A DNA stretch of 10,200 bases from Candidatus Sumerlaeota bacterium (GTDB lineage: Bacteria > Sumerlaeota > Sumerlaeia > JADFCT01): the NCBI GenBank assembly GCA_026398575.1, contig JAPLSP010000510.1:1-10200 (forward strand). Reading direction: 5' to 3'. Shown here in pieces: positions 1 through 6,380 of this stretch; within the stretch, counting starts at the first letter, position 1; the number at the start of each line of letters is the position of its first letter. The notes beneath the pieces were generated by a model. The model did not search any database. It saw nothing but the letters and a program-made list of their open reading frames with translations, and was not told where the DNA came from. The position numbers and the translations under genes are program-made.

Positions 1-1
1 C

Positions 2-907
2 ATTGCGTTCTTCAGCCCGAAGATTGATAAGCAAGTCCAGCATGCCCTCGCGTTCATTGCCGGGATTAAAGACAAACGCATCCACAATCTATTCCGGCTC
101 GCGTTCGGCTCGGTGATGGTTTCCTTCTCGAACTACACCTATGAACCATCGTTGTCCTCACGCCCCGGCGCCGGAAAGCCCCTCGTCGAAGAAGCGGACG
201 TGGCTGCAACGCTGCTGCTCAAACTGCGCAATATGCGAGCCGATATCGAATGGCTCAAGGCTGAAGCAGCCGGAAGCGCTCATGGACGCGGGCAAGTCTA
301 TAATGAAAACTTCTTCACGGGAGAGCGGCGGATAAAAGACAACTCGATTGATTTGATGATCACCTCGCCGCCCTATCTCAACAACTACCATTATCTCCGC
401 AACACACGCCCGCAGCTATATTGGCTCGGTCTGATTGCATCGCCCAAAGACCAGAAACCTCTTGAGCACGGCAATTTCGGGACCTTCTGGCAAATCGCCA
501 GAGAGAAAGACAACGTCCCCTTGGCCTTCAAGCACGCCGGCCTGGAAAAAATTCTCGCGCAAATCCGCAAATTGAACCCGGACAAAGGTCAATACGGCGG
601 GCGCGGCTGGGCCAATTACGCCGCCTCGTACTTCAATGATTGCGACCGTTTCATGGCCGTCCTGAACAGAGTGTTGGCACGCGGCGGAACCGGAGTGATC
701 GTGGTAGGGAACTCGATCCTCCAAGGCGTCAATGTCCCCGTTCAAGACATTCTGGGAGACATCGCCAAGGCGCACGGTTTGACGATTGAAGGAATCTACT
801 GCCTGCGAGACAAGCGCGTGGGCAATTCGATCACGGCCTCGTCCGTTCGCAGCGGCGCCGGTAAAGTAACTCTCGACGAATCGGCTGTGGTCGTCCGCCG
901 GACATAG
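2..907 (+). CDS. DNA methyltransferase (N4/N6 amino type), 5'-partial
   Basis: The frame is open from the first bases of the window, so the gene begins upstream; about 301 codons are visible. The TSPPY box at 362-376 is motif IV of amino-methyltransferases, which flips out the target base and transfers the methyl group from S-adenosylmethionine. TSPPY is common in N4-cytosine enzymes but also occurs in N6-adenine enzymes, so the product base is not decided. The segment before it (SNYTYEPSL, then RPGAGK) and the hydrophobic strand GGTGVIVVGNS downstream fit SPPY-type modification methylases. Motif I (FxGxG) is not visible and probably lies left of the window, which would put motif I before motif IV. 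The natural-looking end (DESAVVVRRT) is followed after 9 bp by a restriction-endonuclease remnant on the same strand, so this was probably the modification arm of a type II restriction-modification pair. A GTG/ATG at 113-118 is internal and is not taken as the start. Confidence 0.88.
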   Translation: MAFFSPKIDKQVQHALAFIAGIKDKRIHNLFRLAFGSVMVSFSNYTYEPSLSSRPGAGKPLVEEADVAATLLLKLRNMRADIEWLKAEAAGSAHGRGQVYNENFFTGERRIKDNSIDLMITSPPYLNNYHYLRNTRPQLYWLGLIASPKDQKPLEHGNFGTFWQIAREKDNVPLAFKHAGLEKILAQIRKLNPDKGQYGGRGWANYAASYFNDCDRFMAVLNRVLARGGTGVIVVGNSILQGVNVPVQDILGDIAKAHGLTIEGIYCLRDKRVGNSITASSVRSGAGKVTLDESAVVVRRT

Positions 908-916
908 GATAAGTCT

Positions 917-1132
917 ATGAAACCACTCGGTGACGAAGTCTTCAATCCGCGGTGGAATCTGTTGGTTGACGGTTTCGGCCATCACGATCAAGGCAAGACC
1001 AGGACAGGCCAGAAAAAATCGGCATGGGACACCCTGCACCCCGGCAGACAATGGGCCGGACATGTTCAGAAACCCAATGACAAATCCGCCGAGGCGATCT
1101 CAGCACAGGTTGTCGCTTACCTGGGCGAGTAA
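917..1132 (+). pseudogene. C-terminal remnant of an Eco29kI-family GIY-YIG restriction endonuclease
   Basis: This 71-codon frame begins with ATG 917 after an AGGA at 907-910 and reads FNPRWNLLVDGFGHHD, then SAWDTLHPGRQWA. From memory this matches the C-terminal part of Eco29kI-type type II endonucleases (PLWN..VDGFGNH..., WDVIHPGREWA), GIY-YIG nucleases of roughly 210 residues. The Asn of RWN and a Glu in GDE could correspond to the family's C-terminal catalytic Asn and Glu, but the spacing between them is shortened. The whole N-terminal catalytic sheet with the two Tyr, the Arg and the His is absent. Only 9 bp separate the frame from the methyltransferase stop, so the missing part is deleted rather than shifted into another frame. 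It may still be translated but should not cut DNA. Family assignment is fairly firm; inactivity is inference. Confidence 0.72.
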
Positions 1133-1171
1133 GCAAAAATTTAGCGCCATTTGCGCCATTCGGGTCAGCCC

Positions 1172-1317
1172 TTGAACCCGCACTTTCAAAATCAAGGAAG
1201 CCTATCTGCCAGCCTTGGCATGATAGGTAAGACAAGCAATGTCTCAGAGAATGTGTTTAACCTGCGCTTTGGCCAAACGCAGGAGGCCTCGCAGGATTTG
1301 ATTTAAAGTGACTGTCC
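1172..1317 (-). pseudogene. 3'-end remnant of a second copy of the antitoxin-like gene, plus its downstream flank
   Basis: On the minus strand 1243-1317 translates to WTVTLNQILRGLLRLAKAQ, then VKHIL and a stop. This aligns residue for residue with the end of the intact gene at 2255-2485 (DKSVNEALRCLLRLAKMQ, then AKHAR and a stop). Similarity continues about 70 bp past both stops (GGCTGGCAGATAGGCTT and GATxTTGAAAG on the minus strand), so gene end and flank were copied together. The upstream three quarters of this copy is missing; the Abi-alpha gene lies there instead. The two copies form diverged direct repeats around 1364-2044. Confidence 0.7.
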
Positions 1318-1363
1318 ACAAATCCCCAAATCCAAATCGCTTGAAAGATGCTAGATGCTGCTC

Positions 1364-2044
1364 CTAGTTCTGCTCCTTTTCTGGATACTGGCAGGCATCA
1401 CAGAATGCCACTCCGTACTCAGACATTCGATATAGTTGGTGCTCGGGGCTATCCTCGAACATTGTTGGCACCGGATGGCCCTCGGGTGAGCGATAGCCAA
1501 GATGCTCAATGATGCCCAGACGCTCAAGATTGAGGCACGAGAGATAAGTGGCACGCTTCGGCATTCCTATTTCCTCTGCCATATCTTTGGCAGTCAAGAC
1601 ATGGCCTTTTAACCCGGATTCACGATATAGCTTGTCTGACACATGATCTTTGAACGCAAGCATCATCTTCGCGTCGAGAGAGGAGAATTGGGCGAGAACC
1701 TTGGTATAGGAAGGATGGACTTCGTCCTGTTGGTGCGGGTCGAGATGTCCGGCAAGGAGCGATGCAAACATATCCGCAAGTGTTTCATCTTCTACGTTCC
1801 CACCATCCTCTAGCAAGGGCACAAACACATCTGGAAGCAGCTTCCCAGGCTGCACGCCCTTGTCTTCTAGCCATTGCTTAGCCTTAAGCATCAGGCGGAC
1901 CCGATTCTTGAGCCGCCAATAGCCGACGGTGTCAGAAAGGATGCCGCCGAACTCGGACAACACTCCTTTCACTACGACATCGGCATAGCTTTTTGCTGCT
2001 TCAAGGGCCTTACCGAGTGCCTGTGATTCTTCTGGTGTGTTCAT
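1364..2044 (-). CDS. Abi-alpha (DUF4393) family protein, predicted abortive-infection/defence protein
   Basis: This is a soluble 226-residue protein with no signal peptide or membrane segment. Residues about 30-110 carry the DUF4393/Abi-alpha pattern: LSDTVGYWRLKNRVRLMLKA, a spacer, LLPDVFVPLLEDGGNVEDETL, ADMFASLLAGHLDP and HPSYTKVLAQFSSLDAKM. A winged-helix-like tail follows (LTAKDMAEEIG, LERLGIIEHLG). The family was named for its similarity to abortive-infection proteins; its molecular target is not something I can state. The start ATG at 2042-2044 lies about 30 bp after the predicted crossover point of an attC-like site, the usual geometry of an integron gene cassette, and has no strong Shine-Dalgarno. 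The expected trailing attC after the stop at 1364 is absent, and a remnant of another gene follows directly. Family call good; phage defence is inferred from the family name. Confidence 0.8.
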   Translation of the reverse strand: MNTPEESQALGKALEAAKSYADVVVKGVLSEFGGILSDTVGYWRLKNRVRLMLKAKQWLEDKGVQPGKLLPDVFVPLLEDGGNVEDETLADMFASLLAGHLDPHQQDEVHPSYTKVLAQFSSLDAKMMLAFKDHVSDKLYRESGLKGHVLTAKDMAEEIGMPKRATYLSCLNLERLGIIEHLGYRSPEGHPVPTMFEDSPEHQLYRMSEYGVAFCDACQYPEKEQN

Positions 2045-2068
2045 TTTGACAACTCAACTTTTAGTGCA

Positions 2069-2128
2069 ACCTAACCCCACGAATCAGCGGCGCGACTTGC
2101 CTGCGTCTGCTTCATGCGATTGTTGGGT
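2069..2128 (-). other. attC-like integron recombination site
   Basis: ACCTAAC at 2069-2075 and GTTGGGT at 2122-2128 fit the R-box consensus RYYYAAC/GTTRRRY, 60 bp end to end. Inside each box come a short unpaired spacer, partly complementary L-type segments (CG, AT, AGC/GCT) with one extra base on one side, then a GC-rich stem and a small loop. On the plus strand two of the mispairs become G-T wobbles, so the plus strand folds better; in integrons the folded recombining strand is the bottom strand. That makes the minus strand the cassette top strand, agreeing with both flanking genes. The predicted cut (G|TTAGGT, minus strand) lies about 30 bp before the Abi-alpha ATG. No integrase or attI is in the window. 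Confidence 0.52.
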
Positions 2129-2149
2129 GTTCTGTTCCACATTTGCATA

Positions 2150-2185
2150 TTCACATTCGCGTCAGACCTTCACACTCGCATCAGA
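2150..2185. repeat. Two-copy 19-bp tandem repeat
   Basis: TTCACATTCGCGTCAGA at 2150-2166 is repeated with two substitutions at 2169-2185 (TTCACACTCGCATCAGA). It lies between the attC-like site and the end of the antitoxin-like gene. No function can be assigned. Confidence 0.6.
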
Positions 2186-2254
2186 ATTCCTTGCTTTCAA
2201 TATCGAGTAAGCCTATCTGCCAGCCTCAGAATAAGAAACAGGACAAACTGTCTC

Positions 2255-2485
2255 TTAGCGGGCGTGTTTGGCCTGCATTTTGGCCAAGCGCAAGAGGCAT
2301 CGCAGGGCTTCATTGACAGACTTGTCATCGCCAAACGCCTTTGCAATATCGGGTTCCAGCAGGACGAGATTCGTGCCAGCTCGGTAGCGCGCGGCATACT
2401 TCCCGCGAACGCCGCCCTTCATCTTGCCGAAATCGTATTCCGGCCGGAGATCGTCATCAGGAGATGTTTTAATTGGCTTCTTCAT
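2255..2485 (-). CDS. Small antitoxin-like protein (GKYxxRYxxGTN...VNEALR family)
   Basis: A 76-residue basic protein: MKKPIKTSPDDDLRPEYDF, GGVRGKYAARYRAGTN, LVLLEPDIAKAFGDD, then VNEALRCLLRLAK. I recognise the pattern (RPEYDFxxxxGGVRGKYxxRYxxGTNxVxLxPDVAxxF) from small proteins found repeatedly in environmental genomes, often annotated hypothetical or antitoxin-like; a ribbon-helix-helix-type role is plausible but unproven. The ATG at 2483-2485 begins the conserved part. The frame is open further upstream with a TTG at 2533, but no clear ribosome binding site supports either start. No toxin partner is recognisable next to it. The gene sits immediately before the attC-like site in cassette orientation, and a partial second copy lies at 1172-1317. 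Confidence 0.7.
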   Translation of the reverse strand: MKKPIKTSPDDDLRPEYDFGKMKGGVRGKYAARYRAGTNLVLLEPDIAKAFGDDKSVNEALRCLLRLAKMQAKHAR

Positions 2486-2622
2486 AACAGCGACGAACTT
2501 GCGCGAACCCTCTTCAAAAAAAGACTCTGCCAAGCTGGCACTTTCGTCAAGCGCTTTCCGACAGTATGACGGACATAGGGACGGTCTAGAATTTCGCTCG
2601 AGTTCTTACCGCAGGACAGCGC

Positions 2623-2859
2623 GCCACCGCCGGGCCTTGCGCCGGTGGGGCGATGATTTTGCGCTAGAAAGGTATGCCCGTTTCGTCCTCCGCCACCGCC
2701 GTGCCTTGCGCCGGTGGAGCGATGATTTCTTTGGCGGTGCGCGATTTTGGACGACAATCATCGCCCCACTGGCACAAGGCCCAGCGGTGGCGGCGAGAGA
2801 AAAAGCAGTCGTTGCTAGCGCAAAATCATCGCTCCATCGGCGCAAGGCCCGATGGTGGC
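2623..2859. repeat. Cluster of four hairpin repeats in nested inverted arrangement (REP-like)
   Basis: Four copies of an about 40-45 bp element lie at 2623-2667 (+), 2692-2730 (+), 2756-2794 (-) and 2815-2859 (-). Each has a 7-bp stem around the loop GCCTTGYG, then RGCGATGATTNT. In forward orientation the stems are CCGCCGG/CCGGTGG, CCGCCGT/CCGGTGG, CCGCTGG/CCAGTGG and CCATCGG/CCGATGG. Base changes are compensated at two stem positions, and the third pair is G-T or A-T only in forward orientation. The outer pair shares an extended tail (TTTTGCGCTAG), so the block can also fold as one long cruciform. It is likely a mobile or REP-type palindrome; no transposase is nearby. Confidence 0.75.
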
Positions 2860-3327
2860 AGGGGGCATTGGAATTCTGGATTGCACCCGCCGTTAGACGC
2901 TTCCAGTTTCAACCCGTGACAAAACGTCACGACTCGACTGCCTTTCGTCATTAAGCTGCTGTTTCAGTTTTCTCCAATAGTCGCCCGCATCCGGGCTGTC
3001 CGTCAGCGCTCCGCAGACGTCCACCCCTGACAAAAATATTCCTCATGGCTATTTCGCTTTGCGCCTGCAAGTTCCGCCAAGGGAATTCCTTTTTTTCTCT
3101 TCCCTTTGCTAGAATCTCTTGCGTCGCAATCCCCAATTCAGTGAAAAAAAACAGCCCGCAATCAACCGCTGACAACCGCTAATGAACGTCAATGAACGCT
3201 GAAGAACATGCTGCTAAAGTCTTCAAATTGAAGGATGTAAATAGGATTCCGACCAAATTCGAAAAACTTAAAAGTGCCGGAACGAACCCATTTTTAGATA
3301 CTTGAGTTGTTATGCTGAAGCCCGCCC
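2860..3327. other. Gene-poor interval
   Basis: I see no credible coding sequence or RNA here. It holds a small GCCCG/CGGGC hairpin near 2972-2985, T-rich and A-rich runs (about 3089-3100 and 3140-3150), and short reiterated words (ACCGCTRA, AATGAACG) around 3165-3200. The frames that span it lack recognisable motifs. Confidence 0.5.
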
Positions 3328-3876
3328 TCACGGCTTGGCCACCGCGTCGGGCATCGGGATCAGGCTGTTGATGTATTCTTCCACGTTCAAGTAGCCGCTG
3401 GGGGCGAGCTTGGTTGCATCGGATTTATCATTGGGGTTGAGGCCGTGGGCGCGTTCCCAGGCGTCGGGGATGCCGTCGTTGTCGGTGTCGGGCGGGGCGG
3501 CGCCGGCGGCATAAGCGGGATAGCCGCCGATCTGGTCCAGGGTGTCAATGTGCTTGCCGCTGGTTGTGCGGGTGTCTTCGACGGCGCGGGCGTCGGCTTT
3601 ATCGCGCGGGATGGCGCCGGCGTGCTGAAGCACGCGCTCTAATGCCTCGGAGGATTTTTGCGGCGTCATCCCGGAGGCGGTTTCCGTTAGCGGCTCTTTC
3701 GCGCGGTAGGGCGCCACGTCGAACTTGCCGGCTTCCACGGCGTCCCAATCGTCCTGGGTATCGTCCGACCGGCCCGGGCCGATGTTGTCGCGGAGATAGA
3801 ACCGGCTGCCGGGGGCAGGGATTTTGCCGGGACCGATCCCGAGCGCACTTTGGTTGACTACCTGTTGAATTTTCAT
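3328..3876 (-). pseudogene. C-terminal fragment of a PL1-like pectate lyase with a calcium-binding tail
   Basis: Residues 5-50 (NQSALGIGPG, SRFYLRDNIGPG, DDWDAVE) and 75-120 (ALERVLQHAGAIPRDKADARAV, then TLDQIGGYPAY) match the last strands and tail of bacterial pectate lyases. Residues 130-172 are the typical ending DTDNDGIPDAWERAHGLNPN, then GYLNVEEYINSL, an acidic thrombospondin-3/EF-hand-like calcium loop. Such enzymes cleave polygalacturonate outside the cytoplasm and are usually well over 400 residues with a signal peptide. Here there is no signal peptide and no beta-helix catalytic core: the frame hits a stop near 3930, and the ATG at 3876 lacks a Shine-Dalgarno. It is therefore read as a 5'-truncated fragment joined to unrelated DNA at about 3877-3900. 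The retained part keeps good codon structure, so the truncation may be recent. Confidence 0.72.
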
Positions 3877-3903
3877 TTTGCCAATTGCCGCTTTTGGGAC
3901 GCC

Positions 3904-4482
3904 ATGGAGATCGCTGTGGAGAGTGATTCATCATTGAAACATTTCGCGGCCTTGCAGTGCTTGGACTGCACCTATATGCCCAACTTTTCTTTGAAGAAGG
4001 AGCAGATTGCGCGCCTGATTCCCTTCGTCCGCCATCAGATGCAAACGCATCCCGACATGAGCGCGCGCGCTATGGCGATGCGTTGCCTGGGACGGTGGGG
4101 CGACGCGGAATCCATCCCGGCGCTAACGCAGGCGCTGGATGCTTCGGAAAAGCCGCTGCGTCTTGTCGCCGCCGGAGCGCTGATCCTACTGCGTCATAAG
4201 CCCCTCCTGGAAAAGAGCATCGAGCGGATCGTTGATGAAGACGAAGATATTAAGCCGCAGCATGTGATCTGGGTTGCAAGGCGGTTGGGCATGGAGTATT
4301 CGGAATTGCAGCGGCTGGAATTGCCGGCGGCACCGGCGGCTGCTGTGCCCCGCACGACAGATACGCTTGCGGGCAATCCCAATAATCCGGCTTCAGACGA
4401 ATCTACTTCACGCACGATTCGCGAGATGCGCGATCGCCGCAAAGCCGCGTTGCGCCGCTTGAGCGGAGAGGCGGCGCCGTAA
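3904..4482 (+). CDS. HEAT-repeat-like protein, possibly 5'-truncated
   Basis: A 192-residue product from ATG 3904. Residues about 50-105 look like two HEAT/PBS-lyase-type helical repeats (MSARAMAMRCLGRWGDAESI, PALTQALDASEKPLRLVAAG, ALILL). These typically act as protein-binding scaffolds. A Pro/Ala-rich linker (LPAAPAAAVP) and a basic C-terminus (REMRDRRKAALRRLSGEAAP) follow. There is no signal peptide or membrane segment. The frame stays open upstream past a TTG at 3850, but that stretch is antisense to the pectate-lyase fragment, so ATG 3904, with a weak GGGA before it, is preferred. The abrupt start at the junction with a truncated gene suggests that this is the tail of a longer HEAT protein. 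Function unknown. Confidence 0.6.
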   Translation: MEIAVESDSSLKHFAALQCLDCTYMPNFSLKKEQIARLIPFVRHQMQTHPDMSARAMAMRCLGRWGDAESIPALTQALDASEKPLRLVAAGALILLRHKPLLEKSIERIVDEDEDIKPQHVIWVARRLGMEYSELQRLELPAAPAAAVPRTTDTLAGNPNNPASDESTSRTIREMRDRRKAALRRLSGEAAP

Positions 4483-4590
4483 GGGATTCTGTTCAGCAAG
4501 ACTCGAGGCGATGTGAGGGCGAGTGAGGTGGGAAATGGACTAATGCCGCCGGGTGTAACAACCTTGCCACAAGTCTCATGTTCTGTTTTA

Positions 4591-5892
4591 TCACCCCCGT
4601 TTCTTCAACATAATTTGCAGGAGAAACCAGATCAGGCAGAGGCTAACTAGCAGAGCACTCACGACCACGATCCACGCCCAGTGGTTCGAACGTGCAGCTA
4701 TCTGGGCTCCGCTGCCTGCAGGTTGGGCAATTCGTCTCTGTGAAGGGGCTTGGTTGGGCGTATCGACAGGTGAAACGTAAGCCGCCTTCCCAGGCTGAGA
4801 GACTCTACTCAAATCAGATAAGGCTGTCTTCAGTCCTATCTGAAGGTCATACGCGTCCTTCTTGGAGAAACCAGCCCGGATATTCTTACCAGAATCCAAA
4901 TCGAAAATAGGCGCCATATCGGGAAAAGCAACCTGAAACTCCGTATCTGCGTATTGCTGATTGACCTCCCATTGGATTTCTGTTCTTGAACACTTGTAAC
5001 AGGGGGCGCCAATCGATTCAGCGCTGAGTTTGCGATCGGCGTAATCTTCACTGACATAATGGGTAGCGACAATCTGACACGGCAGCCAAATGCCAGATGT
5101 CACTTCCTTGATTGCCGATTCGTACTTGCGAATCAAAACATCCCCGTGGCTTTCAACCACATTATAGAGATCATACTGCAGCGTTACGAATGACCTTTTC
5201 GGGTCTATAAAGGCAGAAGGCCCTTTAGCTCGGTTTAAAATCTTCTCGCCGTCAAGCCACACAATCCAGGACTCGATATGCTGTACTCGATGCCCCTGAA
5301 AATCAGCGGGCTTAATGGTTATGTCAGCCTTCATAAAGCCACGGTCGGTCTGTTTTCCCTGGAATTTCAAGAGCTCCAATATGTCTGTAGCCCAATCCCG
5401 AGTCGGACCTCTGGCTTTCCATGCTTCATAAGGAAAATCGGGCATCCACCCGCCTGCAGCGAATAGCCCCAAGACATTCAGGATCGCTATGTCTCGCGGC
5501 GTACTAGCAATCATCCCGTCATAGGGAGCCAATGCGCCGATCTCGGTGAAGAGGCTATTGAATTTTGTACCGTTCCATGTTCGTATGCGGGACTCGTAGA
5601 TGTCCCCGCTGGGAAGCAGGAAATCCACAGAATATCGAAACTTCTCGCCAGACAGGATGGCCGTAAAGATTCTGTCTGGTTCGGTTCGCTTCGTACCTGC
5701 AAACCATTCTTCATGCTGCTTAAAATGTACCTTCCAATTGACCAAGCGCCCTCTGGAAAACTCAATGCCGGCAATCAAGTCCTCTTTAGTCATGGCTTCG
5801 GCGGCCCATGCCTTCGAGGAATAGCACATATGGATGGCTATCCATATGGCTGTGACTAACATTGCTGTTTTGCCCATTTCTAGCCTCTTCAT
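4591..5892 (-). CDS. Secreted, C-terminally anchored protein of unknown function, LolA-like
   Basis: A 433-residue protein. Residues 1-30 form a signal peptide with hydrophobic core AMLVTAIWIAIHMC and probable cleavage after SSKAWA. Residues about 404-427 form a transmembrane helix (WIVVVSALLVSLCLIWFLLQ) followed by KKRG, a single C-terminal anchor with the body outside the cytoplasm. The middle is rich in beta strands with W, Y and acidic residues (EEWFAGTKRTEPDRIF, SGIWLPCQIVATHYVSEDY) and a CYKC pair at 298-301. This resembles LolA/LolB-like beta proteins seen in planctomycetes and relatives, but I do not recognise a named family. ATG 5892 follows the stop of the XRE remnant by three bases in the same frame; ATG 5877, with AGAGG 7 bp upstream, may be the true start. 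Probably co-transcribed with the two antitoxin-like genes upstream. Confidence 0.75.
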   Translation of the reverse strand: MKRLEMGKTAMLVTAIWIAIHMCYSSKAWAAEAMTKEDLIAGIEFSRGRLVNWKVHFKQHEEWFAGTKRTEPDRIFTAILSGEKFRYSVDFLLPSGDIYESRIRTWNGTKFNSLFTEIGALAPYDGMIASTPRDIAILNVLGLFAAGGWMPDFPYEAWKARGPTRDWATDILELLKFQGKQTDRGFMKADITIKPADFQGHRVQHIESWIVWLDGEKILNRAKGPSAFIDPKRSFVTLQYDLYNVVESHGDVLIRKYESAIKEVTSGIWLPCQIVATHYVSEDYADRKLSAESIGAPCYKCSRTEIQWEVNQQYADTEFQVAFPDMAPIFDLDSGKNIRAGFSKKDAYDLQIGLKTALSDLSRVSQPGKAAYVSPVDTPNQAPSQRRIAQPAGSGAQIAARSNHWAWIVVVSALLVSLCLIWFLLQIMLKKRG

Positions 5893-5895
5893 TCT

Positions 5896-6048
5896 CTAAG
5901 ATTTCACCAGCTCTCCCTGCGTTAGCTTGAGCACTTGGCGCAGCTCTCGCAAAGCCATCTCATTTTTCAGCAGTTCTGTCTTGACCTTTATTCTTTTCCT
6001 GCGAGCAGCTGGCATCTTTTTTAGCAGTCGCGTAAAGGGCGTGTTCAT
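5896..6048 (-). pseudogene. Truncated XRE/HigA-like antitoxin
   Basis: A 50-codon frame: MNTPFTRLLKKMPAARRKRI, KVKTELLKNEMALRELRQVL, KLTQGELVKS, then TAG. The N-terminal helix and EMALRELRQVLKLTQGEL match HigA-type antitoxins with an XRE helix-turn-helix (usual form ALRELRxxxxLTQxxLA). The frame ends inside helix 2, so the DNA-recognition helix is missing. Full-length relatives are around 100 residues. GGAGG about 10 bp before ATG 6048 is an excellent ribosome binding site, and the HicB gene ends 27 bp upstream, so the two were one transcript. The stop is TAG where relatives usually have Leu (a TTG to TAG change would do this); beyond it the same frame runs into the secreted-protein gene. Confidence 0.68.
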
Positions 6049-6075
6049 GGCTGTCAGTTCCTCCGTTCTACAATT

Positions 6076-6294
6076 TCATAAGGCGATGACCGCCTTGCGC
6101 GTATAATGAAGCCGGATGATCTGTGGAATTTCATCTGAATTTTCGAAATGGCATTCCGTCGCTTCGCGGATATTGTTCTCTAATTCAAACCAGTTATCCG
6201 CCTCCGTGAAAATGCTATGGCCCAGCGCGCGCGCTGTGTAGCCACCTTCCGGGGCATCTTCGATCAAGAAAATAATTTCATTTGAGTTTTTCAT
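6076..6294 (-). CDS. hicB: HicB-family antitoxin-like protein
   Basis: A 72-residue protein starting MKNSNEIIFLIEDAPEGGYT, then ARALGHSIFTEADNWFELENN and ending IPQIIRLHYTRKAVIAL. This is the partial RNase-H-like fold typical of HicB antitoxins (xIxFxVExxxEGGYxAxxLGxxIFTEAD). AGGAG seven bases before ATG 6294 decides the start against an ATG 21 bp upstream. HicB normally neutralises the mRNA interferase HicA, encoded next to it; no HicA-like frame (GSHxxYxH motif) is present here. Instead a truncated XRE gene follows 27 bp downstream. It may serve as a solitary regulator or as one half of a hybrid pair with the XRE gene before that broke. Confidence 0.8.
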   Translation of the reverse strand: MKNSNEIIFLIEDAPEGGYTARALGHSIFTEADNWFELENNIREATECHFENSDEIPQIIRLHYTRKAVIAL

Positions 6295-6327
6295 GAGAGG
6301 ACTCCTGTGGCACATGCATTGTCATTA

Positions 6328-6355
6328 TTAATATTCATTCAGAGCGCCGGCGCAA
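6328..6355 (-). promoter_or_regulatory. Putative sigma-70-type promoter for the HicB-like operon
   Basis: On the minus strand, TTGCGC (6355-6350) and TATTAA (6333-6328) are separated by 16 bp, within an AT-rich stretch about 35-60 bp upstream of ATG 6294. TATTAAT also overlaps a short palindrome (ATTAAT). Prediction by eye only. Confidence 0.33.
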
Positions 6356-6380
6356 GCGGCGAAAATGGAATCAAACCCTC

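Noticed and set aside
416..1063. 215-codon minus-strand open frame opposite the methyltransferase
   Set aside because: It is antisense to a gene with clear methyltransferase motifs and an Eco29kI-like block, and its own translation has no recognisable domain.
1155..1190. GGGTCA/TGAACCC stem-loop near 1168-1184 as terminator of the restriction remnant
   Set aside because: The stem is short and bulged, with no T-tract after it.
2069..2128. Rho-independent terminator instead of attC
   Set aside because: The stem is interrupted by an unpaired spacer and extra bases, there is no T-run on either side, and the outer 7-mers fit the R-box consensus.
2424..2954. Open frames on both strands through the hairpin cluster
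   Set aside because: Their translations consist of reiterated Arg/Ala-rich words created by the inverted repeats (RRALRRW, HRRKAR) and have no family resemblance.
2951..3175. 74-codon minus-strand frame
   Set aside because: It runs across homopolymer-rich intergenic sequence, has no ribosome binding site and no similarity to a known family.
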